Assembly: GCF_000741785.1 (NCBI RefSeq) | Contig: NZ_JGZP01000007.1 | Coordinates: 26,714-90,713, forward strand | Direction of reading: 5' to 3' | Origin: Bifidobacterium stellenboschense | GTDB lineage: Bacteria; Actinomycetota; Actinomycetes; Actinomycetales; Bifidobacteriaceae | Length of the DNA stretch: 64,000 bases | Part shown: positions 34,963-44,472 of the stretch, in pieces | Layout: each line of letters starts with the position of its first letter | Numbering within the stretch: position 1 is the stretch's first letter | Made by a program: the position numbers and the translations under genes | The notes under the pieces: generated by a model | Told to the model about the DNA's origin: nothing | Seen by the model: the letters and a program-made list of their open reading frames with translations, nothing else | Database searches by the model: none

Positions 34963-36162
34963 ATGGCAAAGGAAAAGTACGAGCGTACTAAGCCGCACGT
35001 TAACATCGGCACCATCGGCCACGTCGATCACGGCAAGACGACCCTGACCGCGGCCATCTCCAAGGTTCTGCACGAGGAGTACCCGGATGTCAACCCGGAG
35101 TATGACTTCAACCAGATCGATTCCGCTCCGGAAGAGGCCGCCCGCGGTATCACCATCAACATCGCCCACATCGAGTACCAGACCGCGAAGCGTCACTACG
35201 CTCACGTGGACTGCCCGGGCCACGCCGACTTCGTGAAGAACATGATCACCGGTGCCGCCCAGATGGATGGCGCCATCCTCGTGGTCGCCGCCACCGACGG
35301 CCCGATGGCCCAGACCCGCGAGCACGTCCTGCTCGCCCGTCAGGTCGGCGTCCCGAAGATCCTGGTCGCCCTGAACAAGTGCGACATGGTCGACGATGAG
35401 GAGCTCATCGAGCTCGTCGAGGAAGAGGTCCGTGACCTCCTCGACGAGAACGGCTTCGATCGTGACTGCCCGGTCATCCACGTCTCCGCTTACGGTGCGC
35501 TGCACGACGACGCTCCGGACCACGAGAAGTGGGTTGAGCAGATCAAGAAGCTCATGGACGCCGTCGACGAGTACATCCCGACCCCGGTCCACGACCTCGA
35601 CAAGCCGTTCCTGATGCCGATCGAGGACGTCTTCACCATCTCCGGCCGTGGTACCGTCGTCACCGGCCGTGTTGAGCGTGGCCAGCTGGCCGTCAACACC
35701 CCGGTCGAGATCGTCGGCATCCGCCCGACCCAGAACACCACCGTCACCTCCATCGAGACCTTCCACAAGACGATGGACTCCTGCGAGGCTGGCGACAACA
35801 CCGGTCTGCTCCTCCGTGGCCTCGGCCGTACGGACGTCGAGCGTGGCCAGGTCGTGGCTGCTCCGGGCTCCGTCACCCCGCACACCAAGTTCGAGGGTGA
35901 GGTCTACGTCCTGACCAAGGATGAGGGTGGCCGTCACTCGCCGTTCTTCTCCAACTACCGTCCGCAGTTCTACTTCCGCACCACCGACGTCACCGGCGTC
36001 ATCGAGCTGCCGGAAGGCGTCGAGATGGTCCAGCCGGGCGATCACGCGACCTTCACCGTCGAGCTGATCCAGCCGATCGCTATGGAGGAGGGCCTGACCT
36101 TCGCCGTGCGTGAGGGTGGCCACACCGTCGGCTCGGGCCGTGTCACCAAGATCCTCGCCTGA
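34963..36162 (+). CDS. tuf: Translation elongation factor Tu
   Basis: 399 residues. Delivers aminoacyl-tRNA to the ribosome with [37 protein letters not shown] and [11 protein letters not shown] are the G1, G3 and G4 regions; the C-terminal [13 protein letters not shown] is standard. ATG with AGGAGG-like CCAGGAGGAC upstream. Strong preference for C/G-ending codons of a highly expressed gene. Confidence 0.98.
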   Translation: MAKEKYERTKPHVNIGTIGHVDHGKTTLTAAISKVLHEEYPDVNPEYDFNQIDSAPEEAARGITINIAHIEYQTAKRHYAHVDCPGHADFVKNMITGAAQMDGAILVVAATDGPMAQTREHVLLARQVGVPKILVALNKCDMVDDEELIELVEEEVRDLLDENGFDRDCPVIHVSAYGALHDDAPDHEKWVEQIKKLMDAVDEYIPTPVHDLDKPFLMPIEDVFTISGRGTVVTGRVERGQLAVNTPVEIVGIRPTQNTTVTSIETFHKTMDSCEAGDNTGLLLRGLGRTDVERGQVVAAPGSVTPHTKFEGEVYVLTKDEGGRHSPFFSNYRPQFYFRTTDVTGVIELPEGVEMVQPGDHATFTVELIQPIAMEEGLTFAVREGGHTVGSGRVTKILA

Positions 36163-36208
36163 TTCCCATCAGAGAGATCTTCAAGACGCGCTTGAACTAG
36201 CGTTCTAA

Positions 36209-36246
36209 ACGAAAGCCTCGGAACCGCAGTGTTCCGAGGCTTTCGT
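36209..36246 (+). terminator. Terminator of tuf
   Basis: Perfect 16-bp arms ACGAAAGCCTCGGAAC and GTTCCGAGGCTTTCGT with a 6-base loop, 46 bases after the stop codon. Confidence 0.92.
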
Positions 36247-36294
36247 CATATTCAAACCCAATCTCGCTGAGCGAGTCGGCTCTTGTGTGGGTGA

Positions 36295-36711
36295 CCACCC
36301 TCAGTCAGCCTGTGGCTGACAGCTCCCGCCGGCGGGAGCAAAGCATCGTCTCGCTTCGCGAGTCTGTTGTTGTGGGGTGGCCACCCTCAGTCAGCCTGTG
36401 GCTGACAGCTCCCGCCGGCGGGAGCAAAGCATCGTCTCGCTTCGCGAGTCTGTTGTTGTGGGGTGGCCACCCTCAGTCAGCCTGTGGCTGACAGCTCCCG
36501 CCGGCGGGAGCAGAGCATCGTCTCGCTTCGCGAGTCTGTTGTTGTGGGGTACTACCCTCAGTCAGCTTGTGGCTGACACAGCTCCCGCCGGCGGGAGCAA
36601 AGCATTGCCTCGCGCAGCGAGTCCGGCTCCTGCGGGGATGTCGTCTCGCGGGGCGAGTCCTTCTTTTGCCCCCGCTGGCGGGGGCTGTCGGCGTAGCCGA
36701 CTGGGGGTGGT
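36295..36711. repeat. Tandem array of 86-bp units with two-hairpin elements
   Basis: Minus-oriented elements start at 36295, 36381, 36467 and 36552, a period of 86, 86 and 85 bases. Each unit is CCACCCTCAGTCAGCC / GGCTGACAGCTCCCGCC / GGCGGGAGC followed by a spacer containing ATCGTCTCGCTTCGCGAG and TCTGTTGTTGTGG. A plus-oriented element (GCCCCCGCTGGCGGGGGC, GTCGGCgtaGCCGAC, TGGGGGTGG) closes the array at about 36668-36711. Confidence 0.92.
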
Positions 36712-36837
36712 CGACGGAAGCGACCAGAGGACTCGTCAAGAAGACCGCGCATCTCATCGCAGAGTTGCGATACTGGCATGGAACCGTTATGACGGTATTC
36801 TGGTACTCGTTGTGGTATCGACGAGGGAGCCTGGAAA

Positions 36838-39800
36838 TTGAGTATTGATGAGATCTTCGCGCGTATCGTCACTGAATCGGTAGACAAGCGCGAGCAAGGC
36901 ACGCGTTTCGAGCATGCCGTGGAGTTCTTTCTCGAACACGATCCCTCATGGCTGGAACGTATCACGCAGGTATGGTTGTGGGACGAGGCGCCCACGAACA
37001 GCGGGAAGATGGACACGGGCATTGACCTGGTCGCCGAGGATGAGGACGGTTCGTATTGGGCGATTCAGGCGAAGTGCTACTCGAAGCCGAAGCTCGCGGC
37101 AGGTGATGTGTCCACGTTCTTCATGAACGCGTTGGCCGACGAGAGATACCAGCATTACATGATTGCCGACACGACCTCCGGATATACGAGCGTGCTGGAG
37201 GAGTTCATGCTGTCACATCCCGGCATGGATATGGTGCGTTTGGATCTGGATACGATGCGCGAATCGAATCTCGATTGGGGCGCGTTCATCGACGGTACGG
37301 AGTCCTCGACCCGTGTGACCTATGATCCGCGTCCGCATCAGCGTGAGGCCATCGACGCGGTGAAGACCGAGCTTACCGAGCATGACCGGTGTTCGCTGGT
37401 GATGGCGTGCGGCACCGGCAAGACCTTGACCTCGCTGCGGCTCGTGGAGGAGCAGGTGGGGGAGGGCGGCACGGTCCTGTTCCTGGCGCCGTCGATCAGT
37501 CTGGTGTCGCAGTCGATGCGTGACTGGGTGAACCAGACGCGTTGCCGTATCAACGTGTACGTGGTGTGCTCGGACGGTAAGGCCAGCAAACTGTCGAAGT
37601 CGGACCGGGAATCCTATGGCCAGTTGACGGACATCCCGTTCCCGGCGACCACGAATCCGGAGACGGTCGCCAACCGGTTCAAGCCACGCGAAGACGCGTT
37701 GAACGTGGTGTTCTCCACGTACCAGTCGATCCAGGTCATCCACGATGCGCAGGAATTGGGCCTGCCCGCGTTCGATCTGACGATCTGCGACGAGGCGCAC
37801 CGCACCACGGGCGTGATGGACGGTGAGGCCGCGTTCCAGAAGATTCACGACGCCGGTTTCGTCCATTCCGAGAAGCGTCTGTACATGACGGCCACGCCCC
37901 GCATCTACGGTGAGGGGGCGAAGAGCAAGGCCAAGGAAGGCGCGATCGAGATCGCCAGCATGGACGACGAGAACGTGTACGGGCGCATCGCGTACCGGCT
38001 GAGCTTCGGCAAGGCCGTGGATCTTGGATTGCTCACGGACTACAAGATCGTGGTCATGCAGGTCGCGGAAAGCATGATGGGTTCGGTCATGCAGAAGCAG
38101 TACGGTGCGAAGGACTCCGAGATTCCGTTGGATGATGCAGCCAAGTTCGTGGGCTGTTGGAAGGCCTTGTTCGACCGGCGTCATTCCAAGAGCGTGGACG
38201 AGCTTGTCTCGCGCGGCCGGCACGCGGCCGAGACCGCGCCGGACGATTCCAAACGCGTCCTGCATCATGCGATTGCGTTCGCCGCGAGCATCAAGGACTC
38301 CAAGGCGCTTTCCGCGAAGTTCCGCACGGTCATCGACGATTACACGCGCAACCTCGAGGACACCGACGCGAACAGGGACGTCATCGCCGCGAACCACGAG
38401 GTGCACGTGGAGATCGACCATGTGGACGGCGGTATGGACGCCGCCACCCGCCGCGGCAAACTCGACTGGCTGGCCGCCAAGACCGCGGACAACGAGTGCC
38501 ACATCCTGTCGAACGCGCGCTGCCTCGCGGAGGGCATCGACGTGCCCGACCTGGACGCGGTCATGTATCTCAACGCCCGGCGCAGCAAGGTGGACATCAT
38601 CCAGTCCGTCGGTCGCGTCATGCGCAAGTCTCCCGGCAAGGAATACGGATACATCATCATCCCTGTGGTCATTCCGCTGGGCGCCGACCCTGACACGATC
38701 CTTTCCTCGGGCGTGTACGAGGTGGTCTGGCAGGTCGTACGCGCCCTGAGAAGCCACGACGAACGGTTGGACGCGATCATCAACGCCGCCGCGCTCGGCG
38801 ATGAGGACTCGCTGAAGCGCATCATCGAAGTCGAGGTGTTGGACGAGTCGAAGCTGCGCAAACGCAAGCGCGGCGGCAAACCGCTTGACGGCGGCTCCGG
38901 CGTCGGTGGCGGCGATGATCCATCGGGAGGAAGCGACAACGGCGACGAACCCGGCGACGGCAACGGGCCGGATGACGGCAAGGGTTTCCAGCCGGAGTTC
39001 GATTTCGAACTGGGCGAGATGGCGAAGGCCATCAACGCGCAGATCGTGCGCAAGTGCGGTACGAAGATCTACTGGGGCGAATGGACCGACGACATCGCCG
39101 CCATCACCCGCCGCCGCGCCGAAGCCATCTACCAGTTGGTCGACCAGACCGGCCCGGCGCGCGACAATTTCCTCGAATTCGTGGACGGGTTGAAGGACAG
39201 CCTCAACCCCGGCTACACGGAGGTGGACGCCATCGCCGTGCTCGCCCAGCACGAGGTCACCAAGCCGATCTTCCAGACCCTGTTCACCAACAAGGAGGTC
39301 ATCGACCACAACCCCATCGTCCGCGGCCTCGACCGCACCATGGGCGCCCTGTATGCGGCTGGCCTGCCAAGCATGGCGGACAACCCGACGCTGCGTGACC
39401 TGTACGCGTCGGTGCGTCTGTCCGCGAGCCAGTTGGAGACGGACGTCGCCAAGCAGAACCTCATCAAGGAGATCTACAACGAGTTCTTCACCAAGGCGTT
39501 CAAGGACACCGCCGATTCGCTCGGCATCGTGTACACGCCTGTCGAGGTCGTCGACGCCCAACTGCACATGGTCCAGCGCGCGTTGCAGCGCGAGTTCGGA
39601 CAGTCATTGGGTTCGCGTGGCGTGCACGTGTTGGACGGGTTCGCGGGCACTGGCACGTACATCTGCCGTCTCATCGAGGACGAGACGCTGATTGACACGG
39701 CGGATCTGCCGTACAAGTACGCGCACGACCTGCACTCCAACGAGATCGTGCCCCTGGCCGCCACCATCATGGACATCAACATCGAACAGTCGTACCACAA

Positions 39801-41877
39801 GCGCGTCGGCGGCGACTACCAGCCGTTCCCGGGCGCGCTGTTGACGGACACGTTCCAGATGCACGAGGACGGCGACACCCTGGACGACGCCGTGTTCACC
39901 GAGAACACGGAGCGCATCAAGGAACAGAAAGCCTTGCCGATCAAGGTCATCGTCGGCAACCCGCCATACCGTGCCGGCGACGTCGGCCACACCGGCACCG
40001 ATACCCAGAAATACCCGACCCTCGACAGACGGGTCGAGGAGACCTACGTCGCGAGCTCCGACGCGAACAACAACAACTCGCTGTACGACCACTACATCCG
40101 CGCGTTCCGCTGGGCGTCCGACCGCATCGGCGACTCCGGCATCGTCTGCTTCGTGTCCAACGGAGGATGGCTCACCGGAGCGTCAGGGGCCGGTGTACGT
40201 CGATGCTTCGCCAACGAGTTCAACTCGATCTACGTGTACAATCTGCGCGGCAACCAGCGCACTTCAGGAGAGGAATCCCGACGCGAAGGCGGCAAGATCT
40301 TCGACTCCGGCTCCCGCGCCACCATCGCCATCACCATGCTCGTCAAGAACCCCGCATCCACCGAGTATGGCGCCATCCACTACCGGGACATCGGCGACTA
40401 CCTCACCCGCCAACAGAAACTCGACATCCTTAAGGACGCCGTGACCGACGACCCCGAATGGCTTCAGCTCACGCCCGACAAGCACGGCGACTGGATCAAC
40501 CAACGCGACGACAGCTACACCACCTTCATCCCCACCGGAGTACAGGACGGAAGCAAGAAACTCCCCACCGGCCTGTTCTCCATCTGGTCCAGGGGATTGG
40601 CAACATGTCGTGACGTATGGGCATGGAACATGTCACTGCCCGCCCTGCAGTCAAACATGAGCCGTCTGCTCGACGACACCAATCACGCCATCGAACGGCA
40701 TCACGCGGACGGGACGCCCCTGGAACAGGACACCACTCGGTACAGCTGGACACGACGATTGCAAGACTACGCCGACAAGGGCACCACGGTCCCGTACGAT
40801 CCGGAACATTGCGTACTAGGCGTGTACCGCCCGTTCTGCAAACAATGGGTGTATTTCGACTCGTTCATGAACGAAAGGACCTACCAGCAGCCACGCATTT
40901 TCCCGATCGCCGGAGGCGATCGGGCGAAAGGACCTACCAGCAGCCACATTTCCATTCAAAGCCCCCACCGGGAAAATGCGCCGAACGAAATGACCTACCA
41001 GCAGAGTTCCCCTCAATGCTTGGAAAACACAGTCATCATCTCGTCGGTGACGAACAAGCGTGACTACACCTGCTTCATCAGCGACATACTTCCGGACCTG
41101 CACGTCGATCCGGATGCTACCCAGTGCTTCCCGTTGTACCGCTATGAGAAGGTCGAACCGTCGGACGATGACAGCCTGTTCTCCGAGTCGGACATGTCCG
41201 GTGCGGACGAGCACGGCTATATCCGTCATGACGCGATCACCGACACGGGGCTCAGGGTGTTCCGTGAGGTGTATCCGAACCTGCGCATCGACAAGGAGGA
41301 TATCTTCTACTACGTGTACGGCGTGCTGCACAGCCCCGAATACCGGCGCCGGTTCGCGAACAACCTCAAGAAGGAACTGCCGCGCATCCCGCTCGCCAAG
41401 GACTTCAAGGCGTTCATGAAGGCCGGACGCGCCCTCGCGCACCTCCACCTGGATTACGAGTCGGTGGACCCGTGGCCGGTCATGGAGGTCGGCGATGGCG
41501 CGAACCCGGGGCGTACTGAGAAGATGACGTACCCGAAGAAGGTCAAGGACCCGGAGACCGGCAAGAAGGTGCCCGACCGTACGGTGCTCAGGGTCGCGGA
41601 GAACCTGACCATCGAGGGCATCCCATTGCGCGCGTACGAGTACGTGGTCAACGGCAAGAGCGCGATCGGCTGGCTCATCGATAGGTATAAGGTCACGACC
41701 GACAAGAAGTCCGGCATCGTCAACGACCCGAACGACTACTCGGACGATCCTCGCTACATCGTGGACCTCGTGGAGCGGGTCGTCCGCGTGAGCATGGAGA
41801 CGTTGGACATAGTCGACGCCCTGCCGGCTCTGGAGGAGCTGCCCCAGCCCGCCGACTGGCCCGCCGCGTGGAAGTGA
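36838..41877 (+). CDS. Single-polypeptide (type ISP-like) restriction-modification enzyme
   Basis: 1679 residues with nuclease, helicase and methyltransferase parts. N-terminal PD-(D/E)xK nuclease: DTGIDLVAEDEDG then AIQAKCY (about 58-82). SF2 helicase: MACGTGKTL (about 190), CDEAHRTTG (about 318), QSVGRVMRKSPG (about 590). A Gly/Asp-rich linker near 685-715 follows. N6-adenine methyltransferase: LDGFAGTGTYI (about 934) and VGNPPYRAG (about 1041), then a C-terminal target-recognition region. By family it cuts unmodified foreign DNA after translocation, using one chain for both methylation and cleavage. TTG start with GAGGGAG upstream. Bounded on both sides by the same 86-bp repeat type. The internal repeat at 40872-41005 is odd (see findings). 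Confidence 0.9.
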   Translation: MSIDEIFARIVTESVDKREQGTRFEHAVEFFLEHDPSWLERITQVWLWDEAPTNSGKMDTGIDLVAEDEDGSYWAIQAKCYSKPKLAAGDVSTFFMNALADERYQHYMIADTTSGYTSVLEEFMLSHPGMDMVRLDLDTMRESNLDWGAFIDGTESSTRVTYDPRPHQREAIDAVKTELTEHDRCSLVMACGTGKTLTSLRLVEEQVGEGGTVLFLAPSISLVSQSMRDWVNQTRCRINVYVVCSDGKASKLSKSDRESYGQLTDIPFPATTNPETVANRFKPREDALNVVFSTYQSIQVIHDAQELGLPAFDLTICDEAHRTTGVMDGEAAFQKIHDAGFVHSEKRLYMTATPRIYGEGAKSKAKEGAIEIASMDDENVYGRIAYRLSFGKAVDLGLLTDYKIVVMQVAESMMGSVMQKQYGAKDSEIPLDDAAKFVGCWKALFDRRHSKSVDELVSRGRHAAETAPDDSKRVLHHAIAFAASIKDSKALSAKFRTVIDDYTRNLEDTDANRDVIAANHEVHVEIDHVDGGMDAATRRGKLDWLAAKTADNECHILSNARCLAEGIDVPDLDAVMYLNARRSKVDIIQSVGRVMRKSPGKEYGYIIIPVVIPLGADPDTILSSGVYEVVWQVVRALRSHDERLDAIINAAALGDEDSLKRIIEVEVLDESKLRKRKRGGKPLDGGSGVGGGDDPSGGSDNGDEPGDGNGPDDGKGFQPEFDFELGEMAKAINAQIVRKCGTKIYWGEWTDDIAAITRRRAEAIYQLVDQTGPARDNFLEFVDGLKDSLNPGYTEVDAIAVLAQHEVTKPIFQTLFTNKEVIDHNPIVRGLDRTMGALYAAGLPSMADNPTLRDLYASVRLSASQLETDVAKQNLIKEIYNEFFTKAFKDTADSLGIVYTPVEVVDAQLHMVQRALQREFGQSLGSRGVHVLDGFAGTGTYICRLIEDETLIDTADLPYKYAHDLHSNEIVPLAATIMDINIEQSYHKRVGGDYQPFPGALLTDTFQMHEDGDTLDDAVFTENTERIKEQKALPIKVIVGNPPYRAGDVGHTGTDTQKYPTLDRRVEETYVASSDANNNNSLYDHYIRAFRWASDRIGDSGIVCFVSNGGWLTGASGAGVRRCFANEFNSIYVYNLRGNQRTSGEESRREGGKIFDSGSRATIAITMLVKNPASTEYGAIHYRDIGDYLTRQQKLDILKDAVTDDPEWLQLTPDKHGDWINQRDDSYTTFIPTGVQDGSKKLPTGLFSIWSRGLATCRDVWAWNMSLPALQSNMSRLLDDTNHAIERHHADGTPLEQDTTRYSWTRRLQDYADKGTTVPYDPEHCVLGVYRPFCKQWVYFDSFMNERTYQQPRIFPIAGGDRAKGPTSSHISIQSPHRENAPNEMTYQQSSPQCLENTVIISSVTNKRDYTCFISDILPDLHVDPDATQCFPLYRYEKVEPSDDDSLFSESDMSGADEHGYIRHDAITDTGLRVFREVYPNLRIDKEDIFYYVYGVLHSPEYRRRFANNLKKELPRIPLAKDFKAFMKAGRALAHLHLDYESVDPWPVMEVGDGANPGRTEKMTYPKKVKDPETGKKVPDRTVLRVAENLTIEGIPLRAYEYVVNGKSAIGWLIDRYKVTTDKKSGIVNDPNDYSDDPRYIVDLVERVVRVSMETLDIVDALPALEELPQPADWPAAWK
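40872..41005. repeat. Internal direct repeats and hairpin in the RM gene
   Basis: CGAAAGGACCTACCAGCAG occurs at 40872 and 40925 and, with one change (CGAAATGACC), at 40986. Copies 1 and 3 are in the same reading frame, giving ERTYQQ and EMTYQQ; copy 2 is displaced by 53 bases and is read in another frame. Between copies 1 and 2 lies a perfect hairpin CCCGATCGCC-GGA-GGCGATCGGG (40902-40924). Confidence 0.8.
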
Positions 41878-41889
41878 CCAGCGGCGGCA

Positions 41890-42335
41890 ACCACCCTCAG
41901 TCAGCCTGTGGCTGACAGCTCCCGCCAGCGGGAGCAGAGCATCGTCTCGCTTCGCGAGTCTGTTGTTGTGGGTGACCACCCTCAGTCAGCCTGTGGCTGA
42001 CAGCTCCCGCCGGCGGGAGCAAAGCTGTGTCTCGCGGTGCGAGTCCGGTTTCTGCGGGGATGCCGTCTCGCTTCGCGAGTCTGTTGTTGTGCCCGACCAC
42101 CCTCAGTCAGCCTGTGGCTGACAGCTCCCGCCAGCGGGAGCAGAGCATCGTCTCGCTTCGCGAGTCTGTTGTTGTGGGTGACCACCCTCAGTCAGCCTGT
42201 GGCTGACAGCTCCCGCCAGCGGGAGCATGATGCCGTCTCGCTTCGCGAGTCAGTTTCCTGCGCGGACACCGTCTCGCGGTGCGAGTCCCTTTTGCCCCCG
42301 CTGGCGGGGGCTGTCGGCGTAGCCGACTGGGGGTG
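41890..42335. repeat. Second tandem array of two-hairpin elements
   Basis: Minus-oriented elements start near 41891, 41977, 42098 and 42182, with the same TCGCTTCGCGAGTCTGTTG spacer as the array at 36295-36711; one spacer is expanded (GTGCGAGTCCGGTTTCTGCG). A plus-oriented element lies at 42294-42335. It follows the RM gene stop by about 13 bases. Confidence 0.9.
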
Positions 42336-42445
42336 GTCGGCGGCTGGTACTTCGGTCGGCAATCGGGACTTCGGCCTGTGGTCCGGAGATTACGGAATCG
42401 CCGGCATAGGACGAGATGCTCTTCTCGCTACTACACTTCGGAGCC

Positions 42446-42805
42446 ATGCTTCCCTACAACAAGGCCAACGTGCCTCTCGCACGGCGGCTCCGCTCCAACG
42501 CGACCCCGTGGGAACGCAGACTGTGGGCCGAGTATCTCCGCGCGTATCCGCTGCGTTGGCAGCGGCAGAAGCCGATACTTGACTACATCGTCGATTTCTA
42601 TTGCGATAAAGCCAAGCTCATCGTCGAGCTCGATGGCGGTGGACATTACACCGAAACACAACGCGATGCCGATCTGCGACGTACGCGCGAGTTGAACGGT
42701 CTCGGCCTCATGGTGTTGCGCTATACGAATCTCGATGTCGATCGTCACCTCGATTCGGTATGTCACGATATCGACAGGCATGTGCGGGAACGAGTGACGG
42801 TGTAG
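42446..42805 (+). CDS. DUF559-domain protein (short endonuclease-like)
   Basis: 119 residues from the chosen ATG. MLPYNKANVPLARRLRSN, ATPWERRLWAEYLR, DYIVDFYC, KLIVELDGGGHY and LRYTN are the conserved blocks of DUF559 proteins, which have a PD-(D/E)xK-like fold related to Vsr mismatch endonuclease. The D-(x)n-E-x-D arrangement (DFYCDKAKLIVELDGG) supports a nuclease fold; activity is not proven. An upstream ATG at 42416 would add 10 residues. It lies alone between two repeat arrays, next to the RM gene. Confidence 0.8.
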   Translation: MLPYNKANVPLARRLRSNATPWERRLWAEYLRAYPLRWQRQKPILDYIVDFYCDKAKLIVELDGGGHYTETQRDADLRRTRELNGLGLMVLRYTNLDVDRHLDSVCHDIDRHVRERVTV

Positions 42806-42836
42806 GGACGCCTGGACGGTAGTAATAGGTGCCCGA

Positions 42837-43060
42837 CCACCCTCAGTCAGCCTGTGGCTGACAGCTCCCGCCAGCGGGAGCATGATACTGTCTCGCTTCG
42901 CGAGTCTGTTGTGCGTGGGTGACCACCCTCAGTCAGCTTGTGGCTGACAGCTCCCGCCAGCGGGAGCATGATACTGTCTCGCTTCGCGAGTCTGTTGTGC
43001 GTGGGTGACCACCCTCAGTCAGCCTGTGGCTGACAGCTCCCGCCAGCGGGAGCGGGATAC
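42837..43060 (-). repeat. Third tandem array of two-hairpin elements
   Basis: Three minus-oriented elements starting near 42837, 42922 and 43009 (period about 85-87) with spacers containing ATACTGTCTCGCTTCGCGAG and TCTGTTGTGCG. Degenerate spacer pieces (GAGTCCGTTTCC) continue to about 43140. Confidence 0.9.
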
Positions 43061-43255
43061 CGTCTCGCGGTGCGAGTCCGTTTCCGGCGGGAGCGGGGGA
43101 TTGTCTTGCGCAGTGAGTCCGTTTCCGCGGGGCGAGTCCGTGGCTCCGGTGACGATGCCTGTTTCGGTGGCGTGGCGCGGTAGAGGGGTGGTGGCATAAT
43201 AGCCAAGGCAAATTTTGGGTAAGCCCTCGAACACTAGAAACATAGGTGAGACATC

Positions 43256-43813
43256 GTGGCACAGACTACCAATGACATCAAGAACGGTTCCGTCCTGAAC
43301 CTCGACGGCCAGCTGTGGACCGTCCTCAAGTTCCAGCACGTCAAGCCGGGCAAGGGCCCCGCCTTCGTGCGCACCACCATCAAGAACGTGCTCTCCGGCA
43401 AGATCGTCGACAAGACCTTCAACGCGGGCATGAAGATGGAGTTCGAGACCGTCGACAACCGCAACCTCCAGTACTCCTACGAGGACGGCGACAACCTGGT
43501 CTTCATGGACATGACCACCTACGATCAGGTCTACGTGCCGAAGTCCATCGTCGACACCAAGTTCCTCCTCGAAGGTACCGACTGCATCGTGTCCTTCCAC
43601 GATGAGACCCCGCTGAGCGTCGAACTGCCGGCCTCCGTCGTGCTGACCATCACCCACACCGAGCCGGGCCTGCAGGGCAACCGCTCCAACGCCGGCACCA
43701 AGCCGGCCACCGTGGAGACCGGCGCCGAGATCCAGGTCCCGCTGTTCATCAACGAGGGCGAGAAGGTCAAGGTCAACACCACCGACGGCTCCTACCTGGG
43801 TCGCGAGAACTGA
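43256..43813 (+). CDS. efp: Translation elongation factor P
   Basis: 185 residues, three-domain EF-P, which relieves ribosome stalling at proline runs. [15 protein letters not shown] is the loop with the tip lysine (about residue 32); the flanking Pro-Gly-Lys-Gly-Pro matches the unmodified-type actinobacterial loop. DGSYLGREN is at the C-terminus. GTG start at 43256. A TAATAG hexamer at 43196-43201 is a possible -10 box. nusB follows after 66 bases. Confidence 0.97.
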   Translation: MAQTTNDIKNGSVLNLDGQLWTVLKFQHVKPGKGPAFVRTTIKNVLSGKIVDKTFNAGMKMEFETVDNRNLQYSYEDGDNLVFMDMTTYDQVYVPKSIVDTKFLLEGTDCIVSFHDETPLSVELPASVVLTITHTEPGLQGNRSNAGTKPATVETGAEIQVPLFINEGEKVKVNTTDGSYLGREN

Positions 43814-43879
43814 TTCGCGTTCCCGCGGATCACGTGAGTTCCAACCGGCAACCAACGATACGAAGGACGAGAGAGCTGC

Positions 43880-44293
43880 ATGGCACGTTCCACCGCCCGT
43901 AAGAGGGCTCTGAACACGTTGTACGAGGCTGACGAGAAGGATCAGGACATCCTGTCCCTGCTCGACGAGCGCATTGAGACGCCCGGCGCGCAGACGCCGC
44001 TGCCCGAATACGCCATCGAGATCGTCAAGGGCGTGGCCGAGCACCTGAGCGAGATCGACTCCACCCTGGACGAGCACTCCACCGGGTGGAAGGTTCGCCG
44101 TATGGGTGTGATCGACCGCAACATCCTGCGTATCGCCGCATGGGAGATTCTCTTCAACGACGACGTGCCCGACAAGGTCGCCATCGACGAAGCGCTCTCC
44201 CTCGCGAAGACGCTGTGCGACGGGGATTCCCCCGCGTTCATCCACGGACTGCTGTCCGCTATCTGCACGGCCAAAGAAAAGCCGTTGGATTGA
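43880..44293 (+). CDS. nusB: Transcription antitermination factor NusB
   Basis: 137 residues. Binds boxA RNA with S10 and supports rRNA antitermination. MARSTARKRALNTLYEAD and VRRMGVIDRNILRIAAWEIL, with DKVAIDEALSLAKTL, are family blocks. ATG with AAGGACGAGAG upstream. Follows efp as in other actinobacteria; a terminator ends the pair. Confidence 0.95.
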   Translation: MARSTARKRALNTLYEADEKDQDILSLLDERIETPGAQTPLPEYAIEIVKGVAEHLSEIDSTLDEHSTGWKVRRMGVIDRNILRIAAWEILFNDDVPDKVAIDEALSLAKTLCDGDSPAFIHGLLSAICTAKEKPLD

Positions 44294-44305
44294 TATTTTC
44301 TATTG

Positions 44306-44335
44306 ACGCCTCCCCGCAACAAGGGAGGCGTTTTT
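44306..44335 (+). terminator. Terminator of efp-nusB
   Basis: CGCCTCCC and GGGAGGCG arms with an 8-base loop, then TTTTT, 13 bases after the nusB stop. Confidence 0.92.
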
Positions 44336-44472
44336 ATGAGGGCGTGGGCCGGGCGCGACAATCCGGCATGACGGCCGACCGGAACGGAAGACCATGCGTG
44401 TCCTGCGCGTGTGCGTCGGCGTTGGCCGATAACCTTAAGTACTGACGACCCGAGAACGAAAAGGGGGTTTTG

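Noticed and set aside
36838..41877. Type I or type III RM subunit
   Set aside because: Nuclease, helicase and adenine methyltransferase motifs are all in one chain, and no separate specificity or methylase gene is adjacent.
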